35,599 bases of DNA from a virus, in the IMG/VR virus record IMGVR_UViG_3300009000_001139, positions 1-35,599 of that record; one strand, 5' to 3'. Numbering within the stretch: position 1 is the first letter of the stretch; each line of letters opens with the position of its first letter. The notes beneath the pieces were generated by a model, which did not search any database, was not told the DNA's origin, and saw only the letters and a list, made by a program, of their open reading frames with translations. Of this stretch, positions 21,318 to 27,751 are shown in pieces. The translations under genes and the position numbers were made by a program.

Positions 21318-22589
21318 ATGTTTATGAAAGCACAAAAATCAGTTTTCGGTAAGATTGTCGAGGTGGACAATCAACTAATGTTCCAAGACTCTGAAGGAGT
21401 CAACTTCCTCATCGAGGAACTTAACGAGAAGGGTTCTTCTCTTTACAAACGTGCCAGAGCGGCCGCTAACAACCCATCTAAGTGGGGTTGGAAGGTTCGT
21501 GTGGTAGGAACACTAAAGTCCGGTACAATCGGTCATACACGTGTCCCCTCTGATAAGATTGAGTCTAATCCAGAACCAGTCGGTAATTTCACTGCCCCTA
21601 ATGGTGGGTTGATGTCTATGAAGTATGAAGTGACTCCACAAGTTACTCCTACATCAGTTGAGATGCCAGATGATGTCCTCAAGTTTATCCACGAGGATGC
21701 AAGTGGGTTGAAACCTCAGATGTTGTTTATGAACCCACTCAAGTGGAAGTATTTGATTCGTAACATCATTCGTGGTAAGAACATTATGATGACTGGACCT
21801 GCTGGGTGTGGTAAGACTATGGCTGCCAAGGCTGCTGCCAATTCGATTGAGGGTTACAATACATTCGTAATTAACTTGGGTGCAACTCAAGACCCACGAA
21901 CCACTCTGATTGGGAACACTCAGTTCGAATCTAAGAAGGGTACGGTCTTCAATGCAAGTCCGTTCGTGAAAGCAATTCAAACACCAAACACGGTTGTCGT
22001 GTTGGATGAGTTGACACGTGCTCACCCCGAAGCACACAACATCCTAATGACGGTACTTGACCAAGGTCAACGATACCTACGATTGGATGAAGCTGCCGAT
22101 GCTCCGGTTGTAAAGGTTGCTGAAGGTGTTTCCTTCATTGCCTCTGCCAACATTGGTAATGAGTACACTGCGACTCGTGCACTTGACCGTGCAATCCTTG
22201 ACCGATTTATGATTATCGAAATGGATACCTTGACTATGGATGAAGAGACTTCACTTCTTCAAATGATGTATCCTTCAGTTGAACTTGACACTCTCAAGTC
22301 AGTTGCTGAGATTACTTCAATGACTCGTTCTGAGTTGTTGTCCGAGTCACCAAAGTTGACCAACGCACTTTCAACTCGTACTGCAGTTGAGATTGGTTCT
22401 CTACTCTACGATGGGTTCTCACTTGAAGAGGCTGCTGAGATTACGGTCTACCCTCTCTTCGATAAAGATGGTGGTGCTGATTCTGAAAGAACTTATATGA
22501 AACAATACGTTCAAAAGTTCTTGGGTCAAACACCAGAGAATGAAGATTTGTTCAACGTTGAAACTGAAGACATCTCTAACCCTTTCTAA
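21318..22589 (+). CDS. MoxR/CobS-type AAA+ ATPase
   Basis: A 423-residue AAA+ ATPase. Walker A is GPAGCGKT (160-167), Walker B is VVVLDELTRAH (D230, E231), and sensor 1 lies in FIASANIGNEY, followed by DRAILDRF, the arginine-finger region. The N-terminal ~110 residues, which include ESNPEPVGNF, have no named domain. MoxR-group ATPases work with VWA-domain partners, and the gene at 18867 fits; CobS-like genes are also common in marine T4-like phages. Starts at 21318 or 21324 are both possible (MFMKAQKS); a TTG at 21315 is less likely. The stop codon lies within a hairpin (22576-22596). Confidence 0.85.
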   Translation: MFMKAQKSVFGKIVEVDNQLMFQDSEGVNFLIEELNEKGSSLYKRARAAANNPSKWGWKVRVVGTLKSGTIGHTRVPSDKIESNPEPVGNFTAPNGGLMSMKYEVTPQVTPTSVEMPDDVLKFIHEDASGLKPQMLFMNPLKWKYLIRNIIRGKNIMMTGPAGCGKTMAAKAAANSIEGYNTFVINLGATQDPRTTLIGNTQFESKKGTVFNASPFVKAIQTPNTVVVLDELTRAHPEAHNILMTVLDQGQRYLRLDEAADAPVVKVAEGVSFIASANIGNEYTATRALDRAILDRFMIIEMDTLTMDEETSLLQMMYPSVELDTLKSVAEITSMTRSELLSESPKLTNALSTRTAVEIGSLLYDGFSLEEAAEITVYPLFDKDGGADSERTYMKQYVQKFLGQTPENEDLFNVETEDISNPF

Positions 22590-22596
22590 GGGTTAG
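22576..22596 (+). other. Perfect 9-bp hairpin over the AAA+ stop codon
   Basis: CTAACCCTT pairs with AAGGGTTAG around a TCT loop, spanning the end of the AAA+ gene. No T-run follows, so it is not a standard terminator. It lies 11 bp before tRNA-Tyr, so it may guide RNA processing or protect the 3' end of the mRNA once the tRNA is cut out. Confidence 0.5.
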
Positions 22597-22607
22597 GGTG
22601 TCCCTAA

Positions 22608-22690
22608 TGGAAGGTGGCCGAGTGGTTAAAGGCGACTGACTGTAAATCAGTTCTCATAAGAGTACGGGGGTTCGAATCCCTCCCTTCCAA
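22608..22690 (+). tRNA. tRNA-Tyr (GUA)
   Basis: An 83-nt class II tRNA. Acceptor TGGAAGG/CCTTCCA with discriminator A. The anticodon stem ACTGA/TCAGT has loop CTGTAAA and anticodon GTA (22642-22644), with a long variable arm. The T arm is GGGGG, TTCGAAT, CCCTC. Confidence 0.95.
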
Positions 22691-22707
22691 CTAAATTAAA
22701 ATTAACT

Positions 22708-23121
22708 ATGGGATTTAATCCGTTCAAATGGTACACCAAAGGTAAAAAGAAACGCTTGCCCCAAAGCGCTCACTTGTTTGACAAGATTCAAAATGGGGAC
22801 TTTGATTACTCTCATTATTACAAGGAAGCGGAGGAGGCTCGTAAAGAGTACTCCTCCCTATTCCAAAAAACGTTAGATGAGACTGGTGACTATTCAGCTG
22901 CCAGATGGAAAGCAAAGATGAAGAACGTTCGTGCTTTGAAACTTGATGAAGAAGCATTTAACGATGAGCAAAAGATGTTATGGTCTCTGAAGAATGAACT
23001 ACGAGAAGAGTTTGGGTTTTGTCTTTGGGACACGATGATGACTGAAGAAGCAATGGACCTCGAAGAACTCTATGATTATTATTGTCAAGAAAAAATGCGT
23101 AGAGAAGGTTTGGATATTTAA
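22708..23121 (+). CDS. Hypothetical helical protein
   Basis: A 137-residue charged helical protein starting MGFNPFKWYTKGKKKRLPQS, with later segments YYKEAEEARKEYSSLFQKTL and EEAMDLEELYDYYCQEK. No domain recognised. The gene begins 18 bp after tRNA-Tyr with no promoter of its own visible, so it is probably read through from the AAA+ transcript. The -33 box of the next promoter lies in its last codons. Confidence 0.65.
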   Translation: MGFNPFKWYTKGKKKRLPQSAHLFDKIQNGDFDYSHYYKEAEEARKEYSSLFQKTLDETGDYSAARWKAKMKNVRALKLDEEAFNDEQKMLWSLKNELREEFGFCLWDTMMTEEAMDLEELYDYYCQEKMRREGLDI

Positions 23122-23140
23122 AAATTAATTTGTATATTTG
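23109..23140 (+). promoter_or_regulatory. Bacteroidota-type promoter, leaderless start
   Basis: TTTG (23109-23112), 20 bp, TATATTTG (23133-23140), a full consensus match and no TTAACA boxes. The ATG at 23146 is only 5 bp beyond the -7 box, so transcription should begin at or next to the start codon. Confidence 0.75.
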
Positions 23141-23145
23141 TAGAG

Positions 23146-23427
23146 ATGATTTACGACCCTAATAATGAATTAACTGAAGAACAACTATCTAACCTATCCG
23201 AAGATGCATTCTTTGAGTATATAGATAGTAAGGCAGAATACTTAAAACAATTTAGTAGACCATTACCAGGTCACTTGTTAAAGAAGTATGCATACATCGA
23301 TGCTGCAAATCGAGGTGATAAAGTCTCAGACTCACACCACGAGAATTTAAAGAAGATGGCTAACGAGTATAGTACTAAAGCAACTCAACACATTGTTGAT
23401 AAATTAAATGAGGATGGGATTCAATAA
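23146..23427 (+). CDS. Hypothetical protein
   Basis: A 93-residue soluble protein (NELTEEQLSNLSEDAFFEYI; ...LKKMANEYSTKATQHIVDKL), predicted helical and acidic. No family recognised. The near absence of a 5' leader is its notable feature. The next gene begins 20 bp before its end, so several genes to about 24.9 kb may be co-transcribed from here. Confidence 0.65.
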   Translation: MIYDPNNELTEEQLSNLSEDAFFEYIDSKAEYLKQFSRPLPGHLLKKYAYIDAANRGDKVSDSHHENLKKMANEYSTKATQHIVDKLNEDGIQ

Positions 23428-23587
23428 AAGAATATTACCCAATAAGATTACACTTCAGAATATGGTGTACGACTTTGGAGTTGAGTCAGTAGTTAAAAAG
23501 TATATAAACGCAGATGTATTGTTTGGTGATGCTGAATCTAAGACATACTTCGAAACAATAGTAAGAGAATATGAGTTGGGAAAGTGA
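23408..23587 (+). CDS. Hypothetical 59-residue protein
   Basis: Starts MRMGFNKRILPNKITLQNMV (an ATG two codons later is equally possible) and ends YFETIVREYELGK. It overlaps both the upstream gene (20 bp) and the downstream ATG at 23571 (17 bp). The basic N terminus and helical middle carry no known motif. The frame stays open with typical codons, and the overlaps look like the coupling seen elsewhere here. Confidence 0.55.
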   Translation: MRMGFNKRILPNKITLQNMVYDFGVESVVKKYINADVLFGDAESKTYFETIVREYELGK

Positions 23588-24191
23588 TAATGAGTTTGAG
23601 GAAATGTTCTCAGAAATCCGTAAGGAGTTGTATAAGGATGACTTCTTTCATTTGATGCTGATTGAGGATGTTGAAAGATATTTACATTACCTACGTGAGC
23701 ATCTACAAAGTGCAAATGATAATGACCTACTTGCTGACATACTAAAGTTGGCATTGGATGACTACCAAAAAGATGAGGTCGATATGGCTTTAGATGAATT
23801 GTCTGAGAAGGGTCTCATTCAAATGGTGGTGCGTGAAGATGGTAAACTTGCTTACCAAGCAACTGAACAAGGGTTAGAGGTTAATGAATTGATTAACTTC
23901 GCAGGAAATCAAATCGAGGAACAATCAAATAACATTATGGATATTAAATATTCACCCGACCTATTTAGGGTAACTGGAGTTGATGACTCAATTAGATTCA
24001 TTGACCAATCGGATAACTTTGAGTTCATTGTTATCCCAGCAGGAAGACAACACAATGGTGAGGAGTTCGTTAGTTTCTACCACACTATTTTTCAAGACTA
24101 CCATTGGGGAAGTCCGAACGGAGAATACAAATTGGTTGATGAGATTCAACTATTTGATATGTTAAACACTAATTATAATCAATCTAAATAA
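23571..24191 (+). CDS. Hypothetical protein with a possible winged-helix segment
   Basis: A 206-residue acidic protein. Residues about 65-105 (DEVDMALDELSEKGLIQMVV, then DGKLAYQATEQGLE) look like a winged helix-turn-helix wing region, as in small transcription regulators. The rest does not match a family I know. The acidic charge makes direct DNA binding uncertain. It is in the middle of the 23146-24895 operon. Confidence 0.65.
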   Translation: MSWESDNEFEEMFSEIRKELYKDDFFHLMLIEDVERYLHYLREHLQSANDNDLLADILKLALDDYQKDEVDMALDELSEKGLIQMVVREDGKLAYQATEQGLEVNELINFAGNQIEEQSNNIMDIKYSPDLFRVTGVDDSIRFIDQSDNFEFIVIPAGRQHNGEEFVSFYHTIFQDYHWGSPNGEYKLVDEIQLFDMLNTNYNQSK

Positions 24192-24199
24192 TAGAAACT

Positions 24200-24400
24200 A
24201 TGGCTTATTACATTGCTAAAGTAAAGGTTCATCACGAAGATGACAAAGGAAGAGTTAAGAAAGTAACGGAACAATACGTTGTGAATGCAGTATCGGTTAC
24301 CGATGCAGAAGCAAAAATTGTTGCTGACTTTGAAGGAAGTAACTTAGAGTATGAGGTGACTGCTGTTACTGATACTAAAATTATTAGTATTATCGAATGA
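24200..24400 (+). CDS. DUF4494-like protein
   Basis: A 66-residue protein. The pattern YIAKVKVHHEDDKGRVKKV, TEQYVVNAVSVTDAEAKI and a terminal ITDTK-like strand match, from memory, the DUF4494 family, found mainly in Bacteroidota and their phages. Its function is unknown. This is further support for a Bacteroidota host. The TGA overlaps the next ATG (ATGA). Confidence 0.6.
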   Translation: MAYYIAKVKVHHEDDKGRVKKVTEQYVVNAVSVTDAEAKIVADFEGSNLEYEVTAVTDTKIISIIE

Positions 24401-24609
24401 TATACGAAGCAGGAGATAGTGTAATTGTAAATGTGAACGGCACCTACCGAGTGGGTGTCGTTACACAAAAAATCAAACTAAAGAAAGGTTTGGTTTATTC
24501 AGTCGAGTTAGAAAACGGCAAGACACTTGAACGTTGTTCCGTAAATAAAGAATTAAGTTCATACCACATACATCGTGGGCTTTCTAAACAATTAAAGAAT
24601 GGTAATTGA
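24397..24609 (+). CDS. Small beta-barrel (SH3/KOW-like) protein
   Basis: A 70-residue protein. The strand pattern GDSVIVNVNGTYRVGVVTQK then GLVYSVELENGKTLERC resembles small SH3-like or KOW barrels, which often bind nucleic acid or ribosomal proteins. It begins in an ATGA overlap and ends 11 bp inside the next gene. Function unknown. Confidence 0.6.
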   Translation: MIYEAGDSVIVNVNGTYRVGVVTQKIKLKKGLVYSVELENGKTLERCSVNKELSSYHIHRGLSKQLKNGN

Positions 24610-24895
24610 TACAAAGAAATTCAAATCTCTCAAACGTAGAGTTCTAAAGAAATACCCAAATGCTAAAACCCAAATGAATTCCAATGGTAAATATTATGTT
24701 GCCGATGGTATGGGTTCAGCAATTGGTGATGAGTTTATGATTCCAGCACAAGAGTCGGTTCAAATGGCTTGGTACTGGGCAAACGAATCTGCTAAGTTAG
24801 AACAAAACCTAAGAAGAACACATCCAGATAAAACTGGGTTGGATTTTAATGAGAAAAAGTTTGATAGAATTTCACGTAGAAATCGTAAGAAGTAA
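24599..24895 (+). CDS. Hypothetical basic protein
   Basis: A 98-residue basic protein (KFKSLKRRVLKKYPNAKTQM; ending FDRISRRNRKK). The central pattern NGKYYVADGMGSAIGDEFMI then AWYWANES is distinctive but not one I can name. Basic ends suggest nucleic-acid contact. It is the last gene of the coupled run from 23146 and ends just before the repeated element at 24897. Confidence 0.6.
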   Translation: MVIDTKKFKSLKRRVLKKYPNAKTQMNSNGKYYVADGMGSAIGDEFMIPAQESVQMAWYWANESAKLEQNLRRTHPDKTGLDFNEKKFDRISRRNRKK

Positions 24896-24896
24896 T

Positions 24897-24924
24897 TTCA
24901 TTAAGGTTGTGTAAACTATTTATA
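24897..24924 (+). promoter_or_regulatory. Candidate second-class (possibly late) promoter
   Basis: Near-identical to the block at 12312-12339 (24 of 28 positions match): TTCATTAAGGTTGTGTAAAC then TATTTATA. It lies 24 bp before the ATG at 24948 and lacks the -33/-7 layout. Confidence 0.45.
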
Positions 24925-24947
24925 CTTGAATCATAAATCATTTAGAT

Positions 24948-25247
24948 ATGAAAAAACACAACAAAAAGTGGAGTGGGACTGTAAACCATTCTTACGCAGT
25001 TACGGAAAGTGAGGTAGAAAGACAGGCAAAGGCATATGGGAAGAACTATACTTCTATTGACTTTGGATTTAATCCTGACTTGAAACCCGAAGACTTCCCT
25101 ATGAGAAATTCAATGGAGATGGGAGTGCTTATGATTGGTAACCATCAAATTGAATTGACTAAAGCTGAAGCAGTTAAGATTATTACTACTCTTGATACTG
25201 CCATCTCATCTACCCAGCAACGTTATCGTGTTGGAACTCTACAATAG
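24948..25247 (+). CDS. Hypothetical protein
   Basis: A 99-residue protein with a very basic N terminus (MKKHNKKWSGTVNHSYAV) and a C-terminal helix rich in isoleucine and alanine (ELTKAEAVKIITTLDTAI). No family recognised. It is the first gene behind the 24897 element. The ATG follows CATTTAGAT. Confidence 0.65.
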   Translation: MKKHNKKWSGTVNHSYAVTESEVERQAKAYGKNYTSIDFGFNPDLKPEDFPMRNSMEMGVLMIGNHQIELTKAEAVKIITTLDTAISSTQQRYRVGTLQ

Positions 25248-25253
25248 TAGAAC

Positions 25254-25607
25254 TTGGATAAGGACATCATATCTCGAATCCTTGAAAAAGGTGAATCATT
25301 TGATAATGAGTTAGCATCATTTTTAGATGATGGGGTTTCTTCAATCTTAGTTGAACGAAGAGACCCCTACTTCACTATCGCAAAAAACAAAGTTAAATTA
25401 TTGATATCGGTTACCAACCCAACTGGTGAGGTGCGTTCCTCATATACTGAGGAGATGATAACTCGATTAAACAAACTATATTTTAGTTTGAATGATAAGT
25501 TTGGTAAGATTTTTACTGAGATATGTATTGAGTCCGTTAAGGAGGGTGAATACTTAAATAAAGAAGCATTATCATTACTTAACGAGATACATAAGTCAAT
25601 ACGATAG
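25254..25607 (+). CDS. Hypothetical protein, TTG start
   Basis: A 117-residue soluble protein starting at TTG 25254 (MDKDIISRILEKGESFDNEL). No ATG is available until deep in the frame, and the codons upstream of it are not open, so the TTG start is forced. Mixed helix and strand with no recognised domain. It lies 6 bp after the previous stop. Confidence 0.6.
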   Translation: MDKDIISRILEKGESFDNELASFLDDGVSSILVERRDPYFTIAKNKVKLLISVTNPTGEVRSSYTEEMITRLNKLYFSLNDKFGKIFTEICIESVKEGEYLNKEALSLLNEIHKSIR

Positions 25608-25633
25608 ATACTTATTATAAAGGAGGAGTTCGT

Positions 25634-25987
25634 ATGGAAGATTACGGTGATTGGATTTGGGATGAGTCCGAATACAACTTCTTTATGTCGTTGGGTGATA
25701 TTGCAAAGTTAGAGTATATGTATGACTACTTCAACTTAGATGATGATGAAATCACCGAGTTTGAATTAGACTTTGATGATGAGGAAGATGGTGGTCCATC
25801 TGCTACAAGCATCGATGTGGTCATTACTGATACTCACTTTCTTATAACGTGCTCCAATAAGGAAATCTTAAAGAAGACTATTGGGATGTTTAAAATGGAT
25901 GGGTATATTATCGTACCCGATAAGGTCAGGGGTGACACACATTACTACAAATATGTAGGGATGTCATCACCATTCTCGGTAAACTGA
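25634..25987 (+). CDS. Hypothetical acidic protein with strong Shine-Dalgarno
   Basis: A 117-residue, very acidic protein (FNLDDDEITEFELDFDDEED). The start ATG 25634 lies 5 bp after AGGAGGAG (25621-25628), the strongest ribosome binding site in the window, in contrast to the SD-less neighbours. The C-terminal half has an alpha/beta pattern (SIDVVITDTHFLITCSNKEI) like a small ferredoxin-like fold. Function unknown; DNA mimicry by the acidic part is only a thought. Confidence 0.65.
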   Translation: MEDYGDWIWDESEYNFFMSLGDIAKLEYMYDYFNLDDDEITEFELDFDDEEDGGPSATSIDVVITDTHFLITCSNKEILKKTIGMFKMDGYIIVPDKVRGDTHYYKYVGMSSPFSVN

Positions 25988-26020
25988 CAACGTGTCATAA
26001 AAAATACAAATGGTATGTCT

Positions 26021-26052
26021 ATTGTTATATTAATAACACATTAATAATTTAA
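26021..26052 (+). promoter_or_regulatory. Possible promoter with palindromic operator before hsp20
   Basis: ATTG (26021-26024), 20 bp and TAATTTAA (26045-26052) form a weak -33/-7 pair. Between them a perfect inverted repeat, TATTAAT (26028-26034) and ATTAATA (26040-26046) around AACAC, touches the -7 box, as a repressor operator would. Confidence 0.4.
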
Positions 26053-26066
26053 CAAAAGGATATATT

Positions 26067-26411
26067 ATGACATTTAATCAATTTAACACTTTGGTATCTG
26101 ACTTTATGTTAGGTGAATGGGGAACTGAGTCCGGTTTATCTGCCAACACTGCTTTCCTAAAGGATGATGTATTAACTATGGAGTTTGAAGTTCCTGGTTT
26201 GTCTAATAAAGACATTGAGGTTTTAGTAGAAGACCGAATGTTGGAAATTAAGGCAGAGAAAGAACATCGTAAGTTCCACAAGAGATACAAAATCCACGAT
26301 GCATTTGATATCAACGAAACTTCGGCAATTGCTAAAGATGGATTGCTAACCATTACTATCCCTAAGTATGAGGACCGAAGAGCAAAATCAATTACAGTAA
26401 AAGTTAAGTAA
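26067..26411 (+). CDS. Small heat shock protein Hsp20
   Basis: A 114-residue alpha-crystallin domain protein, an ATP-independent chaperone that holds unfolded proteins. The core reads LTMEFEVPGLSNKDIEVLVE then LEIKAEKE and AKDGLLTITIPK, the family's beta sandwich with the GLLTI signature. The N-terminal arm (residues 1-25) is short; the C terminus ends ITVKVK, a weak IxV anchor. Phage Hsp20 is common in marine T4-like phages and may protect capsid or replication proteins. The start follows AAAAGGATATATT. Confidence 0.9.
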   Translation: MTFNQFNTLVSDFMLGEWGTESGLSANTAFLKDDVLTMEFEVPGLSNKDIEVLVEDRMLEIKAEKEHRKFHKRYKIHDAFDINETSAIAKDGLLTITIPKYEDRRAKSITVKVK

Positions 26412-26412
26412 G

Positions 26413-26610
26413 ATGTTTAGATTCTTCAGGTCTCAAAAAGTTACGTTTAATAATAAGTTGTTCATCGTGGTCAGAAAGATTCGTGCTGACCATAATCCGA
26501 TAATTGAAACTTGGAAAGACCACCTCGGTGTTGACACGGTATTGAAGAGAGATGGTTATTACTATTTTTGTGAAGAGATTCCAAATATAGACTTTGAAGA
26601 ATTAACATAA
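26413..26610 (+). CDS. Hypothetical 65-residue protein
   Basis: Begins 1 bp after the hsp20 stop and encodes MFRFFRSQKVTFNNKLFIVV then a beta-rich middle and an acidic end (EEIPNIDFEELT). No family recognised. Its stop codon lies between the two TTAACA boxes of the next promoter, and a terminator follows 7 bp later, so it is the last gene of this transcript. Confidence 0.6.
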   Translation: MFRFFRSQKVTFNNKLFIVVRKIRADHNPIIETWKDHLGVDTVLKRDGYYYFCEEIPNIDFEELT

Positions 26611-26657
26611 ACTTAACAAAGGGGGCTTGTAAAAGTCCCCTTTTTTTTGTACTTTTA
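26602..26657 (+). promoter_or_regulatory. Composite promoter overlapping a terminator
   Basis: TTAACA at 26602-26607 and 26613-26618, 7 bp, CTTG (26626-26629), 20 bp, TACTTTTA (26650-26657). The hairpin and T-run of the upstream terminator occupy the -33 box and the spacer, the same layout as at 20978. It drives the UV endonuclease gene. Confidence 0.7.
26618..26648 (+). terminator. Rho-independent terminator after the hsp20 operon
   Basis: AAAGGGGGC (26618-26626) pairs with GTCCCCTTT (26635-26643, one G-T pair) around TTGTAAAA. The T-run covers 26641-26648. Confidence 0.85.
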
Positions 26658-26677
26658 TATAGTAAAAGAAAAACACT

Positions 26678-27583
26678 ATGACAAACCTCGGATATTGCTG
26701 TATCAATATGACCCTACGAAAGGACAAGATTACCACCAATCGTAGTATGATTAAACGAACATTCTTAAAGGAGGGTGTCGATAGGTCTTCAGAACTTGCT
26801 TTAGAGAACGTTAGAGACCTTGTAAAGATTATTAAGTGGAATCATACCAACGGATTTAAATTGTTCCGTATGTCCTCTGATTTAGTTCCGTGGGCAAGTG
26901 AGTTTCAATTGTCTGATATGAAGGATTATGAAAAGTTTGCTAATGTACTCAAGGGTGCAGGTGCTCTTACTAAGTCGTATGGTCAACGTATCACATCTCA
27001 CCCTGGTCCATTCAATGTTTTAGTATCACCTAATGACCGAGTGGTAGACAATACTATCAGAGACCTTTCCATTCACGGAGAGATATTTGACCTTATGGGA
27101 TTGGAACGTAGTTACCAAAACCCAATCAACATTCATTGCAATGGTGTCTATGGTGATAAAAAAGCTGCGATGGATAGATTCATCAAGAACTTCAAACGAC
27201 TGCCTGAGTCAGTTCAATCACGATTGGTTGTTGAGAATGATGATAAGGCAAGTATGTATTCAGTCAAAGACCTTATGTATCTACACGAACATATTGGTAT
27301 TCCAATTACGTTTGACTATCACCACCACAAGTTCAACACTGGTGGGTTATCGGAGCAAGAAGCATTGGAACTTGCTATGTCAACTTGGGGTGACTACAAA
27401 CCATTGGTTCATTACTCTGAGTCAAGACAAATAGAAGAAGAGGGTGTAAAAGCACAAGCTCATTCTGATTACATCTATTCTGAGATTAACACCTATGGTC
27501 ACTCTTTGGATATTGAGGTGGAGGCTAAGATGAAGGAACTGACTGTGTTAAACTACTTTTCAAATTTTGGAAAACACAATTAG
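26678..27583 (+). CDS. uvsE: UV damage endonuclease (UvdE/UvsE family)
   Basis: A 301-residue TIM-barrel repair nuclease that nicks DNA 5' of UV photoproducts. Typical segments are LGYCCINMTLR at the start, FRMSSDLVPWAS, ITSHPGPFNVL, INIHCNGVYGDK, RLVVENDDK, ITFDYHHHKF and VHYSESR, with the histidines and acidic residues of the metal centre in place. Length is normal. UvsE homologues are known in marine phages and let infection proceed in sunlit water. It has a dedicated composite promoter and stands alone, followed by a non-coding gap. Confidence 0.92.
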   Translation: MTNLGYCCINMTLRKDKITTNRSMIKRTFLKEGVDRSSELALENVRDLVKIIKWNHTNGFKLFRMSSDLVPWASEFQLSDMKDYEKFANVLKGAGALTKSYGQRITSHPGPFNVLVSPNDRVVDNTIRDLSIHGEIFDLMGLERSYQNPINIHCNGVYGDKKAAMDRFIKNFKRLPESVQSRLVVENDDKASMYSVKDLMYLHEHIGIPITFDYHHHKFNTGGLSEQEALELAMSTWGDYKPLVHYSESRQIEEEGVKAQAHSDYIYSEINTYGHSLDIEVEAKMKELTVLNYFSNFGKHN

Positions 27584-27751
27584 ACACAGGAAGGGGATTA
27601 GCTTAATAGAAATGTTTTATAAACTTATTTTTCTATATTTATGTTTATGAACTGACAAGTTCTAAACTTATTAGCTTATTAGCTTTAAACAATAATGTTT
27701 GGAAATAAATACAAGTTGTGAAGTTAGTAAACATAGATTTTGGAAAAAAAA
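27584..27751 (+). other. 168-bp non-coding gap with short repeats
   Basis: No open frame of use is seen. It holds GTTTTATAAACTTATTT (near 27614), partly like the 12312/24897 element, a small hairpin GAACT-GACA-AGTTC (27649-27662), and a tandem repeat CTTATTAG x2 (27667-27682). No clear -33/-7 pair was found, though TATATTTA occurs near 27634. It is the longest gap in the right half and lies before the membrane, protease and sigma genes. Confidence 0.4.

Noticed and set aside
21654-22037. Antisense open frame of 127 codons inside the AAA+ gene
   Set aside because: The + strand frame has complete AAA+ motifs here; the antisense frame has no start context or promoter and an unnatural composition.
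18867-22589. Cobaltochelatase CobT/CobS as the literal function
   Set aside because: The domains fit the wider VWA/MoxR families and no cobalamin biosynthesis gene is present in the window.
27087-27434. Second + strand frame of 115 codons within uvsE
   Set aside because: The uvsE frame holds all family motifs across this stretch; the alternative frame is an overlap artefact.
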